A stretch of 54,170 bases of DNA from Clostridia bacterium (GTDB lineage: Bacteria > Bacillota > Clostridia > Peptostreptococcales > Acidaminobacteraceae): positions 1-54,170 of the forward strand of contig JACUUV010000017.1 of the NCBI GenBank assembly GCA_014859095.1. Reading direction: 5' to 3'. The stretch's first letter is position 1. Each line of letters begins with the position of its first letter. The notes under the pieces are model-generated. The model saw only the letters and a list, made by a program, of their open reading frames with translations, was not told the DNA's origin and did no database searches. Of the stretch, positions 18,033-26,977 are shown piece after piece. The position numbers and the translations under genes are program-made.

Positions 18033-18657
18033 TCATTTCTCCTATAATCTCATCGATTTTTTCCACAACCATATTCAACGAATGAAGACCGAAGGCAATG
18101 ATGATCACACCTTCAATTTCGGTTGCCTCAAGCTTGAAGCTTGTATAGAGCATCAACATGTAAACATCATTTTTCAGATATAATTTTTGCTCATCCTCAG
18201 AAACGAAAACAAGCTCCACATCCGGGATGCCAAAATCCACTCGGGTGCCGACCAGGTTTGAGAATTCACCAACGACCGAATTCAAGATGACATTGCTGAT
18301 TTCCTTCAGGACATCAAAATCCGTATCCGCCAGTTCTTTTGTGAGTTCACTTCCAAGATCCTCAAAGTGGAGCCCCATACATGCATCCACCAGCAACTTC
18401 GCCTTATTGGCAGGAAATATGAGATGTGCCCGGCCGGAAAAATCCTGACCAAAACGCATGGAACTCGATACTATGTGCCCCTGTTTGAAAAAAGTTTTTC
18501 CAACAGCCTCGACTTCATCGGCCATATTGATCACTTCGACCTCGGGTACCGAAAGCAATACACGTTGATTTGCCATCTCTGAGAGCATATTTGCGGCCTG
18601 ACCGATGAACACGTTGACGTATTCTTTCAAAAGATCTTTTTGCATATCATTAAGCAT
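18025..18657 (-). CDS. CheC/CheX-like CheY-P phosphatase family protein
   Basis: 210 residues from ATG 18657, with AAGGAG upstream and an eight-base overlap with the receiver gene. CheC proteins carry D/S-x3-E-x2-N-x22-P active sites. The second site is intact here (DVLKEISN, then Pro 23 residues on), while the first half is degenerate around GQAANMLSEM. One working site suggests phosphatase or binding activity towards a receiver. Its immediate partner is the deleted receiver upstream, which cannot be phosphorylated in the usual way. Confidence 0.85.
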   Translation of the reverse strand: MLNDMQKDLLKEYVNVFIGQAANMLSEMANQRVLLSVPEVEVINMADEVEAVGKTFFKQGHIVSSSMRFGQDFSGRAHLIFPANKAKLLVDACMGLHFEDLGSELTKELADTDFDVLKEISNVILNSVVGEFSNLVGTRVDFGIPDVELVFVSEDEQKLYLKNDVYMLMLYTSFKLEATEIEGVIIIAFGLHSLNMVVEKIDEIIGEMNE

Positions 18658-18877
18658 AACTTTCTCCTTTGATCGCATCCACAATTGCACTAAGCTTCTC
18701 AGCAGTCAGTGGTTTGTTGATGTACTTGAAAATCCCCATTTGATTCAGTTCTTCATGGGTGGCTTTTTGGATATCTGCCGATGCCACGATTATATTTGGC
18801 ATCGGGAACTTGTCCTTGATGGCCTTGATCATTATACTTCTGACAAATGCCGAATCATCAGCTATGATTATTCTCAT
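18650..18877 (-). CDS. CheY-like receiver with internal deletion of the phosphorylation region
   Basis: 75 residues against the usual 118-125. The start MRIIIADDSAFVRSIMIKAI gives beta-1 with the acidic pair and alpha-1. The sequence then jumps at KDKFP-MPN straight to IIVASADIQKATHEEL and the conserved Lys region YINKPLT. Missing is beta-2 to beta-3, including the phospho-acceptor Asp. The frame is intact across the junction, it has its own ribosome site (GAGGTGG), and it overlaps the CheC-like gene, so it is probably still translated. It could be a decayed gene kept for coupling, or a phosphorylation-independent partner. Confidence 0.85.
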   Translation of the reverse strand: MRIIIADDSAFVRSIMIKAIKDKFPMPNIIVASADIQKATHEELNQMGIFKYINKPLTAEKLSAIVDAIKGESYA

Positions 18878-18938
18878 GAAACCACCTCATCTTTTTATTA
18901 TTGAACCTATATTCTCTATATACCACAAACTTAAAAAA

Positions 18939-18964
18939 AGCATCAACGTATTTACGTCAATGCT
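18939..18964 (-). terminator. Terminator after tRNA-Leu
   Basis: AGCATTGACGTA pairs with TACGTTGATGCT (12 bp, two G-T pairs, AA loop) and is followed by seven T on the minus strand. It starts 8 nt after the tRNA CCA end. Confidence 0.8.
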
Positions 18965-18972
18965 TTTAATAA

Positions 18973-19058
18973 TGGTGCAGGTGACAGGACTTGAACCTGC
19001 ATGAAGTTGCCTTCACTAGAACCTGAATCTAGCGTGTCTGCCATTCCACCACACCTGC
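18973..19058 (-). tRNA. tRNA-Leu (CAG)
   Basis: The minus strand reads GCAGGTGTGGTGGAATGGCA and onward as an 86-nt type II tRNA with encoded CCA. The anticodon stem CTAGA/TCTAG encloses TTCAGGT, giving anticodon CAG (codon CUG). The long variable arm, GTTCAAGTC T-arm and GCAGGTG/CACCTGC acceptor stem all pair. A terminator follows. Confidence 0.95.
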
Positions 19059-19127
19059 ATGGCTCTAGATAGATTATAATACCAAATCTATATGAGCACA
19101 AACATTTTTTTCATCATTCGGTGAAAT

Positions 19128-20744
19128 TCAAATGTGAGAATTGTCATAAACAGCTGATTCGAATGGTTTCAGCATTCCAAAAATATGCTCGTCACCATAA
19201 TTGGATATGATGATTTTTCCTTCGTTTTGATATTTTACTGATCTGTTTGAAAAATTCAGAACTATTGTCCAGAGTTGTTTTCCAAGTTTTCTTTGATAAA
19301 TCATCAACGTCTTGGAGGCTTTTAAAGGTATGAACTCACCTTCAATCAAAACCTGGTTCTCTTTTCTCAGTCTGATCATCATTTTATAATAACTCAGCAC
19401 CGAGCCCGGATCCTTTTCCTGATTCTCCCTATTGATCATCAAATAATTGGGGTTGACCAAAATCCAAGGCTCATGTTCCGAGAACCCTGCGTTGTCTTTT
19501 GAATTCCACTGATAGGGTGTGCGCGCATTGTCTCTGGAATTTTTTCTGATCATACTCCAAAGGTACCACTGCGGTATGCGGAGGTTTTTGGCGAATGCCA
19601 CAACACTGTGCGTCTCAATATCTTTGATTTGGTTGAGTTTAGTGAACCCATAATTGGTCATCCCGATTTCTTGTCCTTGATAGATGAAGGGCGTGCCCTT
19701 CAGCGTCAACAGGCATGTCGCAAGCATTTTCGCAGATGGTTTCCAGAAGTTTTGGTCGTCCCCGAATCTGGAGACGCTTCGAGGTTGATCATGGTTTTCC
19801 AGGTAATTGGCATTCCACTCGATCGACTCCTGCCACTTGAAAAGCACATCGGCAAATCTTTTGGGATTGAACTTTCTTTTGAACCATTTGACAATGAACT
19901 GATCTGTCTCCATGTGTTCAAAAGAGAAAATCATGTCGAGCTCTTTACGGCTTTCATCACAAAGGTCCTTGCCCATTTCCGGTGTGACAAACACAGTTTC
20001 GCCCACGGTGAAACAATCGAACCCAGAAAGGACATCTTTTCTGAGCGTTCTCAAAATATCATGTGCACCTTCCTGTGCCAGATAATGTTCACTCCCCGTC
20101 AAAACCAATTTCATTTTGCCGTCCTCGAGACTTGTTTTGTAAATGATGTTGATGACATCGCATCTGAACCCGGAAACACCTTTTTCCAGCCAAAATTTCA
20201 TGACGCCTTTGATCTCATCAACCACTTTAGGGTTATGATAGTTGAGATCCGGCTGTTTGGCACCAAAAAGATGCATGTAGTACTCACCGGAAACCTCATC
20301 GTATTCCCAGCAACCCTCTGCAAAAAAACTGGTCCAGTTGTTGGGCGGTCCACTTTCTTTACCGGGACGCCAGTAATAATAATCCCTATAAGGACTCTCC
20401 GGATCACGGCTCATTTTAAACCATTCGTGTTCATCGGATGTGTGGTTGATCACGAGGTCCATCACGATCTTGATGTTCCTTTTTTCGGATTCATGGATCA
20501 ACTCCATCATGTCATCCATTGTGCCATAATCTTTATGTATGCTTTTATAATCGCTGATGTCGTAACCGTAATCCGCATTCGGTGAGGGATAGACCGGACT
20601 TAGCCATAGAACATCGACACCAAGGTCGCTCAGATCATCCAGGTGTGCGATAATGCCTCTGATGTCACCTATCCCGTCATTGTTGGAATCACTGAAACTG
20701 CGAGGGTAAATCTGATACACGACGCCTTCTTTCCACCACTTCAT
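19128..20744 (-). CDS. GH13 alpha-glucosidase (oligo-1,6-glucosidase type)
   Basis: 538 residues, cytoplasmic. Family motifs occur in order: DLVINHTSDEHEWF (near 96-109), GFRCDVIN with nucleophile Asp196, VGETVF with acid/base Glu249, and ENHDQPRS with Asp319. The opening MKWWKEGVVYQIYPRSFSDS and YPSPNADYGYD are typical of subfamily 31 enzymes (oligo-1,6-glucosidase, sucrose isomerase, trehalose-6-phosphate hydrolase relatives). It probably removes glucose from short alpha-glucans. No sugar transporter or regulator is adjacent, so the exact substrate is open. Confidence 0.92.
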   Translation of the reverse strand: MKWWKEGVVYQIYPRSFSDSNNDGIGDIRGIIAHLDDLSDLGVDVLWLSPVYPSPNADYGYDISDYKSIHKDYGTMDDMMELIHESEKRNIKIVMDLVINHTSDEHEWFKMSRDPESPYRDYYYWRPGKESGPPNNWTSFFAEGCWEYDEVSGEYYMHLFGAKQPDLNYHNPKVVDEIKGVMKFWLEKGVSGFRCDVINIIYKTSLEDGKMKLVLTGSEHYLAQEGAHDILRTLRKDVLSGFDCFTVGETVFVTPEMGKDLCDESRKELDMIFSFEHMETDQFIVKWFKRKFNPKRFADVLFKWQESIEWNANYLENHDQPRSVSRFGDDQNFWKPSAKMLATCLLTLKGTPFIYQGQEIGMTNYGFTKLNQIKDIETHSVVAFAKNLRIPQWYLWSMIRKNSRDNARTPYQWNSKDNAGFSEHEPWILVNPNYLMINRENQEKDPGSVLSYYKMMIRLRKENQVLIEGEFIPLKASKTLMIYQRKLGKQLWTIVLNFSNRSVKYQNEGKIIISNYGDEHIFGMLKPFESAVYDNSHI

Positions 20745-20842
20745 AACGACCTCCTGAAATGCGTTCTATGTTTCTATTACCTTTTTTGATGGCCTTTACA
20801 TCTTTGTATGATGTGATGATTGGTGGTCCAGACAGAATTCAT

Positions 20843-21223
20843 TTAAACGAGAAATCCAATTCCTAGAACTATCAGTCCCGCTATGGCAAAAATGGTCATA
20901 AAGATCAGGTTTTCATCCATCTTGGCGGCACCTCTTTCATACTTCACGAGATCAGGGTTGGTCATTTTCACCATGTTGTAATTGTAATCTCTGTTGAATC
21001 CACCTGTGCCCAGCTGCGATGCGAGTCCGATGAACACTAAGACGCCGCCAACGATTTTTAGGACCGTTGACAAGTTATAAGCTCTGAAGTAATGGATCAG
21101 ATAGCTGATCACAAATCCCACAACCGCTATAAGCAAAATGTATTTCACCATCTTGATCAGTCCGTAAGTGAAGTTTTCAAACTTCGTTTTGACTGCAACT
21201 TTTTGTTTTTGATCGGGTTCCAT
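20843..21223 (-). CDS. Small membrane protein of unknown function
   Basis: 126 residues with three predicted membrane helices at about 24-46, 52-72 and 105-126. Between the second and third is a polar loop (FNRDYNYNMVKMTNP). A TGGTATAAT extended -10 box lies on the minus strand at about 21245-21253, so it is likely transcribed alone, divergent from psuK. I do not recognise the family. Confidence 0.65.
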   Translation of the reverse strand: MEPDQKQKVAVKTKFENFTYGLIKMVKYILLIAVVGFVISYLIHYFRAYNLSTVLKIVGGVLVFIGLASQLGTGGFNRDYNYNMVKMTNPDLVKYERGAAKMDENLIFMTIFAIAGLIVLGIGFLV

Positions 21224-21287
21224 ATTGCACCTCCATATATGACCATTATACCACTTGAAATTTCGCTTTATTCAATTGTTAATGCAA

Positions 21288-21362
21288 CTTAAGTCTTGCT
21301 TAAGGTTTTTTTAATGATTTTCGCTTGACAAACATATCTCGCAGGAGTAATATAAGCTTAAG
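21288..21362 (+). promoter_or_regulatory. psuK promoter flanked by CTTAAG hexamers (candidate operators)
   Basis: TTGACA (21325-21330), 17 nt and TAATAT (21348-21353) form a good sigma-A promoter. CTTAAG occurs at 21288-21293 and 21299-21304, upstream of the promoter, and at 21357-21362, near the expected transcription start. The first gene has a winged-helix domain, so these may be its binding sites; that link is inferred. Confidence 0.65.
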
Positions 21363-21406
21363 ATTACTGAATAAACATTTGATTATATATTGGTAAGGAG
21401 GTCAAA

Positions 21407-22501
21407 GTGACAAATCGAGAACAGGAGATCCTTGAACGTCTGCGAAAGAATCCCCTCATTTCACAAAGTGAACTTGCCGAATCGCTTGGTATCACGCGTT
21501 CATCGGTTGCGGTTCACATTACAAACCTTATGAAAAAAGGCTACATACTTGGAAAAGGCTACATCGTCAGAGAAGACGATTACGTCTGCGTCATTGGCGG
21601 ATCGAACATCGACATCCAAGGATTCCCTTCATCAGAGCTAATTTATAAGGATTCGAACGTCGGCGAAGTGAAGGTTTCACTCGGAGGCGTCGGCAGAAAC
21701 ATCGCTGAAAACCTCGTGAGAATGGGTGTGAACACCAGACTGATCAGCACGATCGGTGACGATGTGTACGGTCAAAAGATTCTCGATGAGGCGCGTATGG
21801 TAGGCATCAACATGCAGGATTCACTGATTGTAAGCGGTGCATCCACTTCCACTTATCTGTCCATCCTCGATGACACCAAAGATATGGTCCTCGCGATCTC
21901 CCACATGGACATCAGTGACCAAATGACTGTGGATTTCATAAAAGGCAAAAGACATGTCATTGAAAACGCTGCATTTTGTGTTCTCGACACCAATTTACCC
22001 ATTGAAGTGCTTGAGTACATCGTGACCGCCTTCAAAGACAAGATTTTCTTCCTGGATACGGTATCCACCACCAAGGCAAAAAAAGTCAAAGATCTGATCG
22101 GATATTTTCACACCATCAAGCCCAATAAAATTGAAGCGGAAATGCTGACAGGCGTCAAAATCATTGATGAGGCGGATCTTAAAAAAGCTGTCGACATCCT
22201 GCATAAAAAAGGGGTTAAACAAGTGTTCATCAGTCTTGGTGAACGTGGCGTCTTTTACAGTAGCGCCGAGACCCAAGGCGTCATTCGCCCTCCAAAAGTC
22301 AGTATCGTCAATGCCACAGGAGCCGGAGATGCTTTTATCGCAGCACTCGGCCTAGGATTCCTCAAAGGCATGAGCACAAGTGAAACCGCTGAAATTGCAG
22401 TAGCTGCATCCATTATTGCACTTTCACATGAAAATACAATCAACCCTCAAATGTCTAAAGAGACTATTTTTGAAAAAGTAAAGGAGCTAAAATTATGTTA
22501 G
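21407..22501 (+). CDS. psuK: PfkB-family kinase with N-terminal winged helix; probable pseudouridine kinase
   Basis: 364 residues starting at GTG 21407 behind AAGGAGG. Residues 1 to about 55 are a winged helix-turn-helix (SQSELAESLGITRSSVAVHI). The remainder is a ribokinase-like domain with GGVGRNIAENLVRMG and the catalytic NATGAGDAF motif. It should phosphorylate pseudouridine to pseudouridine 5'-phosphate; the assignment rests on overlap with psuG. The DNA-binding domain suggests it also regulates its own operon, as proposed for similar HTH-kinases. No nucleoside transporter is adjacent. Confidence 0.85.
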   Translation: MTNREQEILERLRKNPLISQSELAESLGITRSSVAVHITNLMKKGYILGKGYIVREDDYVCVIGGSNIDIQGFPSSELIYKDSNVGEVKVSLGGVGRNIAENLVRMGVNTRLISTIGDDVYGQKILDEARMVGINMQDSLIVSGASTSTYLSILDDTKDMVLAISHMDISDQMTVDFIKGKRHVIENAAFCVLDTNLPIEVLEYIVTAFKDKIFFLDTVSTTKAKKVKDLIGYFHTIKPNKIEAEMLTGVKIIDEADLKKAVDILHKKGVKQVFISLGERGVFYSSAETQGVIRPPKVSIVNATGAGDAFIAALGLGFLKGMSTSETAEIAVAASIIALSHENTINPQMSKETIFEKVKELKLC

Positions 22502-23409
22502 AAAAGTATTTGGACGTCAGTCCTGAAGTGGCAAAAGCAATCAAAGACGGCAAAGCAGTCGTGGCACTGGAATCCACCATTATTTCACATGGCATGCCAT
22601 ACCCAAGAAACGTTGAAACCGCACTCAATTGCGAAAAAATCATCCGTGATCACGGAGCGATTCCAGCGACAATCGCCATCCTCGGTGGCAGACTCAAAGT
22701 GGGTCTCTCTGAAGAAGAAATCGAGTACCTTGGAAAAGCCAAAGATGTGATAAAGACCTCCAGAAGAGATATTCCTTTCATCGTTGCGAAGAAACTCGAC
22801 GGTGCGACTACTGTGGCTTCAACGATGATTCTAGCGGCACTTGCCGGAGTAAAAATATTTGCGACTGGCGGCATCGGCGGTGTTCACCGTGGTGCACAGG
22901 AGACTTTTGATATATCAGCCGATTTACAAGAACTGGCACACACCAACGTAGCCGTTGTCTGTGCAGGCGCCAAATCAATCCTCGACATAGGATTGACCCT
23001 TGAGTACCTTGAGACGAACGGCGTTCCGGTAGTCGGATACCAAACCGATGAACTTCCTGCATTCTATACAAGAAAAAGTGGTTTCGGAGTGGACTACAGA
23101 GTGGACTCCCCTCTTGAACTCGCCGAGGCACTTAAAGCAAAATGGGACCTTGGGTTAGGCGGCGGTCTTGTGGTAGCCAATCCAATCCCTGAAGCCTATG
23201 AGATGGACTTTGATGCGATTACATCAGCAATTCATATCGCAGTATCAGAAGCGGAAAAAGCTGGAATCAAAGGCAAAGAATCCACTCCGTTCCTGCTTGC
23301 AAAAGTCAAAGAACTCACTGGTGGCGACAGCCTCGATTCAAACATAGAACTCGTCTACAACAATGCAAAAGTAGCAGCTCAATTGGCTGTGGAGTTTTCT
23401 AAATTTTAA
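22495..23409 (+). CDS. psuG: Pseudouridine-5'-phosphate glycosidase
   Basis: 304 residues, the normal length. It splits the C-C bond of pseudouridine 5'-phosphate to uracil and ribose 5-phosphate. The conserved start VALESTIISHGMPYPRN (Glu26) and the GGIGGVHRGA motif are present. It overlaps psuK by seven bases, with AAGGAG upstream of the ATG. The pair forms a complete intracellular route for pseudouridine from RNA turnover. Confidence 0.95.
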   Translation: MLEKYLDVSPEVAKAIKDGKAVVALESTIISHGMPYPRNVETALNCEKIIRDHGAIPATIAILGGRLKVGLSEEEIEYLGKAKDVIKTSRRDIPFIVAKKLDGATTVASTMILAALAGVKIFATGGIGGVHRGAQETFDISADLQELAHTNVAVVCAGAKSILDIGLTLEYLETNGVPVVGYQTDELPAFYTRKSGFGVDYRVDSPLELAEALKAKWDLGLGGGLVVANPIPEAYEMDFDAITSAIHIAVSEAEKAGIKGKESTPFLLAKVKELTGGDSLDSNIELVYNNAKVAAQLAVEFSKF

Positions 23410-23544
23410 AGAGTGACTTAGTTGTTTACCACAACACTTATACCGATAGGCTTATGTCACAAAATAATATTGTTCTTTTGCGGCTAAAATTTATTGTTTA
23501 TCAACAAATTGTATGGTATTCTGTTCCTATGGAGGTGGAATGGA

Positions 23545-24696
23545 ATGTACGACATACTTATAATCGGAGCGGGACCGGCTGGATCCAATCTGGCGAGGCT
23601 TCTTGCAAAAGATAAAACAAACCCATATAAAGTTGCACTGGTCGACAAACGTAGACTTGATCACCCTATTGATCCACTGAGACAAAAGGCTTGCGGCGGA
23701 CTGCTTTCACCCGATGCGCAAAAGATGCTCGCCAAACTCGATCTGAACATACCATCGGATATTCTTGTGAATCCTCAGATTTTCAAAGTCAGAACCATCG
23801 ATTTTGACAACTCACTGGAACGCTACTATCAAAGGTATTACTACAACATGGACCGTGAAAAATTCGATCGCTATCTCTTTTCGCTCATTCCTGACGAAGT
23901 CGAAAAACATCTCGGAGAAGTGGTAAGTGCCATCCACGTCAAAGACGATCACTGGGAGATTCACTTGAATCATGGTAAAACCATACTTAATGCTAAATTT
24001 CTCGTTGCTGCAGATGGTGCAAACTCATTTGTAAGACGTACTGTTTTGGGAGAATATGCTGGACCTGAGAAATACATCAGCATACAGAAATGGTATCCGA
24101 CTACTTCCACAACACCATACTATACGGGCATTTTTGACAGTGAAATCACAGACTATTATTCATGGACCATACAAAAAGGAGACAAGCTCATACTTGGAAC
24201 CGCACTCCCTATTAGCGGGCCTCATGCAGTCGGACCAAAGGAACGCCTCGCGAAATTTGATTTATTAAGAGAGAAAACAGCCAATTACTTAGGCATCTCA
24301 CTAGAGTCTGAAGTTAAAACGGAAGGTGCGTTCATCGAGCGGTCTACTTCTGTAAGGCAACTCAGATTTGCATCCAGACTGAGTCTTTCAACAGGCAAGA
24401 AACTCTCTCTGGCACTGCTTGGAGAAGCCGCGGGAGCCACGAGTCCAACATCCGCTGAAGGCTTCAGCTATGCTCTAGGCACCTCACTCAAACTTTATGA
24501 ATCTCTAACTCACGGACTGGAATCTGCAGAACTGAGATATGAACTATCATGTGATAGCATCAGGCGTAACATTTTCATGAAGAATCTCAAAAGTCCTGCC
24601 ATGTACTCTAAAAACATCCGTAAACTTGTCATGAGATCAGGAATCGGCTCACTTAAAGACTTGAACAAAAGGGGACAGGTCCAAATTGGTACCTAG
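23545..24696 (+). CDS. Geranylgeranyl reductase-like FAD-dependent oxidoreductase
   Basis: 383 residues from ATG 23545, chosen because GGAGGT lies eight bases upstream and the protein then begins MYDILIIGAGPAGSN, the FAD-binding motif. Later motifs are KACGGLLSP, LVAADGANSFVRR and GEAAGATSPTSAEG, as in the geranylgeranyl reductase/halogenase-like family, which reduces isoprenoid chains or acts on related substrates. The substrate here is unknown. The last eight residues and the TAG stop are encoded by repeat A2, so the native C-terminus was probably replaced by repeat insertion. Confidence 0.85.
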   Translation: MYDILIIGAGPAGSNLARLLAKDKTNPYKVALVDKRRLDHPIDPLRQKACGGLLSPDAQKMLAKLDLNIPSDILVNPQIFKVRTIDFDNSLERYYQRYYYNMDREKFDRYLFSLIPDEVEKHLGEVVSAIHVKDDHWEIHLNHGKTILNAKFLVAADGANSFVRRTVLGEYAGPEKYISIQKWYPTTSTTPYYTGIFDSEITDYYSWTIQKGDKLILGTALPISGPHAVGPKERLAKFDLLREKTANYLGISLESEVKTEGAFIERSTSVRQLRFASRLSLSTGKKLSLALLGEAAGATSPTSAEGFSYALGTSLKLYESLTHGLESAELRYELSCDSIRRNIFMKNLKSPAMYSKNIRKLVMRSGIGSLKDLNKRGQVQIGT

Positions 24697-24730
24697 CATT
24701 GCTAGGTACCGATTCAGACCTGTCCCCTTT
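24668..24730. repeat. Family A palindromic repeat, copy A2 (complete)
   Basis: Outer arms AAAGGGGACAGGTC and GACCTGTCCCCTTT pair perfectly. The inner core GGTACCTAGC-ATT-GCTAGGTACC is identical to A1. Between them are a few mismatches. It overlaps the end of the flavoprotein gene and ends two bases before the stop of the convergent MFS gene, so it can terminate either. Confidence 0.9.
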
Positions 24731-24732
24731 CA

Positions 24733-25992
24733 TCACTTTTTCACTGGTTGATGTACTAAACCTGCGAGAATCATTCCTCCGAATGCCAGAATTGCCATAG
24801 AAATAAAAACTGTGGAATAACTTCCTGTGAGGTCATAACTCATTCCGAAAGGTACAGTTCCAAATGCTGAACCCACAACAGAAAACACAGTCGCCGCACC
24901 ACGGATACTTCCGAGGTGTTTTCGACCGAAGTACTGCACCCACAGCACATTGATTGAAATGTTCTGAATACTGGTTACAAATCCATAAATTAAAATGAAT
25001 ATCATCGCTCCGATCACTGATCCTACAGTCAACATGAAAAGCATATCCATAGCGATTGCGAATAGTGTGAAAAAAAGTATGATTCTAGGCCTGTAACGGT
25101 CAATGACCCATCTGGAAACAAGTGGCGAGACGAGTCCCGGCAATGCAACAAGTCCAATGACGAATGCCGTTTGTTCCGGCAATACATTCTTGGTACCCAT
25201 GAGAGAATAAAAATGAAACATCATCCCTGTGCTGATGAGCGGCACAATCATTGAAATAAAACCAATGGCCCAAAACGCCAAAGTTTTGATGGCCTGATTC
25301 ATGGAAAACGAACTCAGCTCCATTCGTTCCAGCTCAGCTCTCATCTCCTCTTCATCCAGCGCAATCCTATTGTCTGGCAATAGACCTATGTCCTCAGGCT
25401 TGTTGATTAAAGTGGCGATGACCCATGGTATGAAAACCACTAGAAGCAACACGCCCCAGACCTGCCATGCGAAGCGCCACCCTTTGCTTGCGATGATTAT
25501 TGTGGTGAATACTGGTACAATGAGGTTTCCAAGAATGTTTCCCATTGTCACAATACTGAGTGCAAAGGCCCTTCTCTTTTCAAACCATTGAGGCACAAGC
25601 GTGCCAGAAATCAAATTGAGCGACCCTTGACCAAAGAACCTCAGCAAGAAAAATCCCATGAAGATCATCGGGATGTTCATTACAGTACTATTAAAAAAAG
25701 TGGTCATGGATAGACCAAGGCCTGCTACAATGAGCATTCGTCTGGGTCCAAAACGGTCTACCGCTCTTCCCATGAAAATCATGAGTATACCTGAAACGAC
25801 AGTTGCCGCGGAATATATGGAAGAAATATAAGTCCTTGAATAACCGAAATCACTAATATAATGATTTATAAACGCAGATATCGAATAGGTCTGACCTGGC
25901 GATGAAAAAAATGCCGCCATTGTCGCTGTCACGAGAACGATCCACCCGTAATAAAAATGTTTGTTGATTCTCAGCGCTGTCTTTTTGATCAT
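24733..25992 (-). CDS. Major facilitator superfamily transporter
   Basis: 419 residues with about twelve membrane segments. The loop 2-3 motif GRAVDRFGPRRML matches the MFS signature, and the opening HFYYGWIVLVTATMAAFF resembles the monocarboxylate/oxalate-formate antiporter branch. The central loop of about 35 residues is acidic and cytoplasmic. A GAGG site precedes the ATG. It is a single gene whose substrate cannot be told from sequence. Confidence 0.88.
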   Translation of the reverse strand: MIKKTALRINKHFYYGWIVLVTATMAAFFSSPGQTYSISAFINHYISDFGYSRTYISSIYSAATVVSGILMIFMGRAVDRFGPRRMLIVAGLGLSMTTFFNSTVMNIPMIFMGFFLLRFFGQGSLNLISGTLVPQWFEKRRAFALSIVTMGNILGNLIVPVFTTIIIASKGWRFAWQVWGVLLLVVFIPWVIATLINKPEDIGLLPDNRIALDEEEMRAELERMELSSFSMNQAIKTLAFWAIGFISMIVPLISTGMMFHFYSLMGTKNVLPEQTAFVIGLVALPGLVSPLVSRWVIDRYRPRIILFFTLFAIAMDMLFMLTVGSVIGAMIFILIYGFVTSIQNISINVLWVQYFGRKHLGSIRGAATVFSVVGSAFGTVPFGMSYDLTGSYSTVFISMAILAFGGMILAGLVHQPVKK

Positions 25993-26044
25993 ATTTTGTC
26001 ACGTCCTCTCATAATTACAAAACTATACCCGAAAAAAATGAAAA

Positions 26045-26848
26045 TCAACGAATACATTTCAAGAAAAACTGCTGAATTTCACCCATGAGATCATCATCCA
26101 AATCTTGAGCCAATGCTCTATCAATGTTCAAATAGAATTCCTGTCTGATCTCATATGGGATATTTTCGTCATATTGTTCATATAATGCCTTATACTCTAC
26201 ATTCACCTTTTCAATATATGTCACTGCAGCTTCAGATTTGAACAGGCTGTTGTGCCCATTTCGACCTGGATCACTTTGGACGATAGTTTCAACTTTTGGA
26301 TTGGTGATTTCATCCACTCCAGCTATTTCATGATCAAAATGTAGCACATTCGCAACTGCATAGCCCCCCCAACTGTGACCGAAAAGCACTACTGGAAGCG
26401 CTTCAAACGATGCAATAGAATCGATGTAATTCAGTGCGGCATCAAGGTCCAGCAGTGCCTGCGGAAAGCCTTTAGTGGTTTTCCCTTCACTATCAAAACT
26501 TCCAGTTGCATCATAAGCAAAAACACGCCATCCATGATCGACAAAATTAATGATTTGAGGCAGATAACTGTCTGCGCCACCACCCAAGCCGTGTGCAACC
26601 ACAACGAGTCCTAGAGAGTTTTCAGAACCATAAATGTATCCCTTTAAAAGATTGTCGCCTGATTTGAAATCCACCAGTTGTCTTGGGTAGTCCGCTTCCA
26701 GGTCTCCATATCTCAATTTTGCAGAAACTGTTTCGTCGTGTCGCTCGTATCTTGGAAACTGTCCATCATAGATAATTTTGCTCACCACCATTGAAACCAG
26801 TGAAAACAACACGATAATTCCCAGTAAATAAAGTACGATTCTTTTCAT
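26045..26848 (-). CDS. Membrane-anchored alpha/beta hydrolase
   Basis: 267 residues. An N-terminal hydrophobic segment (about 4-24) would anchor it with the enzyme outside. The nucleophile elbow GHSWGG, the oxyanion-type VVAHGLGGGADS loop and FAYDATGSFDSEG are typical of serine hydrolases or peptidase-like family members. A catalytic aspartate is likely in the region near 190-200; the final His is not obvious, since the protein ends IQQFFLKCIR soon after. The end may therefore be shortened. The substrate is unknown. Confidence 0.75.
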   Translation of the reverse strand: MKRIVLYLLGIIVLFSLVSMVVSKIIYDGQFPRYERHDETVSAKLRYGDLEADYPRQLVDFKSGDNLLKGYIYGSENSLGLVVVAHGLGGGADSYLPQIINFVDHGWRVFAYDATGSFDSEGKTTKGFPQALLDLDAALNYIDSIASFEALPVVLFGHSWGGYAVANVLHFDHEIAGVDEITNPKVETIVQSDPGRNGHNSLFKSEAAVTYIEKVNVEYKALYEQYDENIPYEIRQEFYLNIDRALAQDLDDDLMGEIQQFFLKCIR

Positions 26849-26977
26849 ATGTATTGTCCTCTCATACTTATTTATTTTATACCACTAAATAGTATACCAC
26901 TTTTTTAGTTTGTTTTCTCTTTTGATGAATAATACATTATAATAGAATACAAATACCTAATATCGGGGAGAATTTTA

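Noticed and set aside
19608-20585. 325-codon open frame antisense to the GH13 gene
   Set aside because: The opposite strand encodes an intact glycosidase with all catalytic residues; this frame has no family features.
26354-26364. Run of C in the alpha/beta hydrolase gene as a frameshift site
   Set aside because: The frame continues correctly through it into the GHSWGG nucleophile motif.
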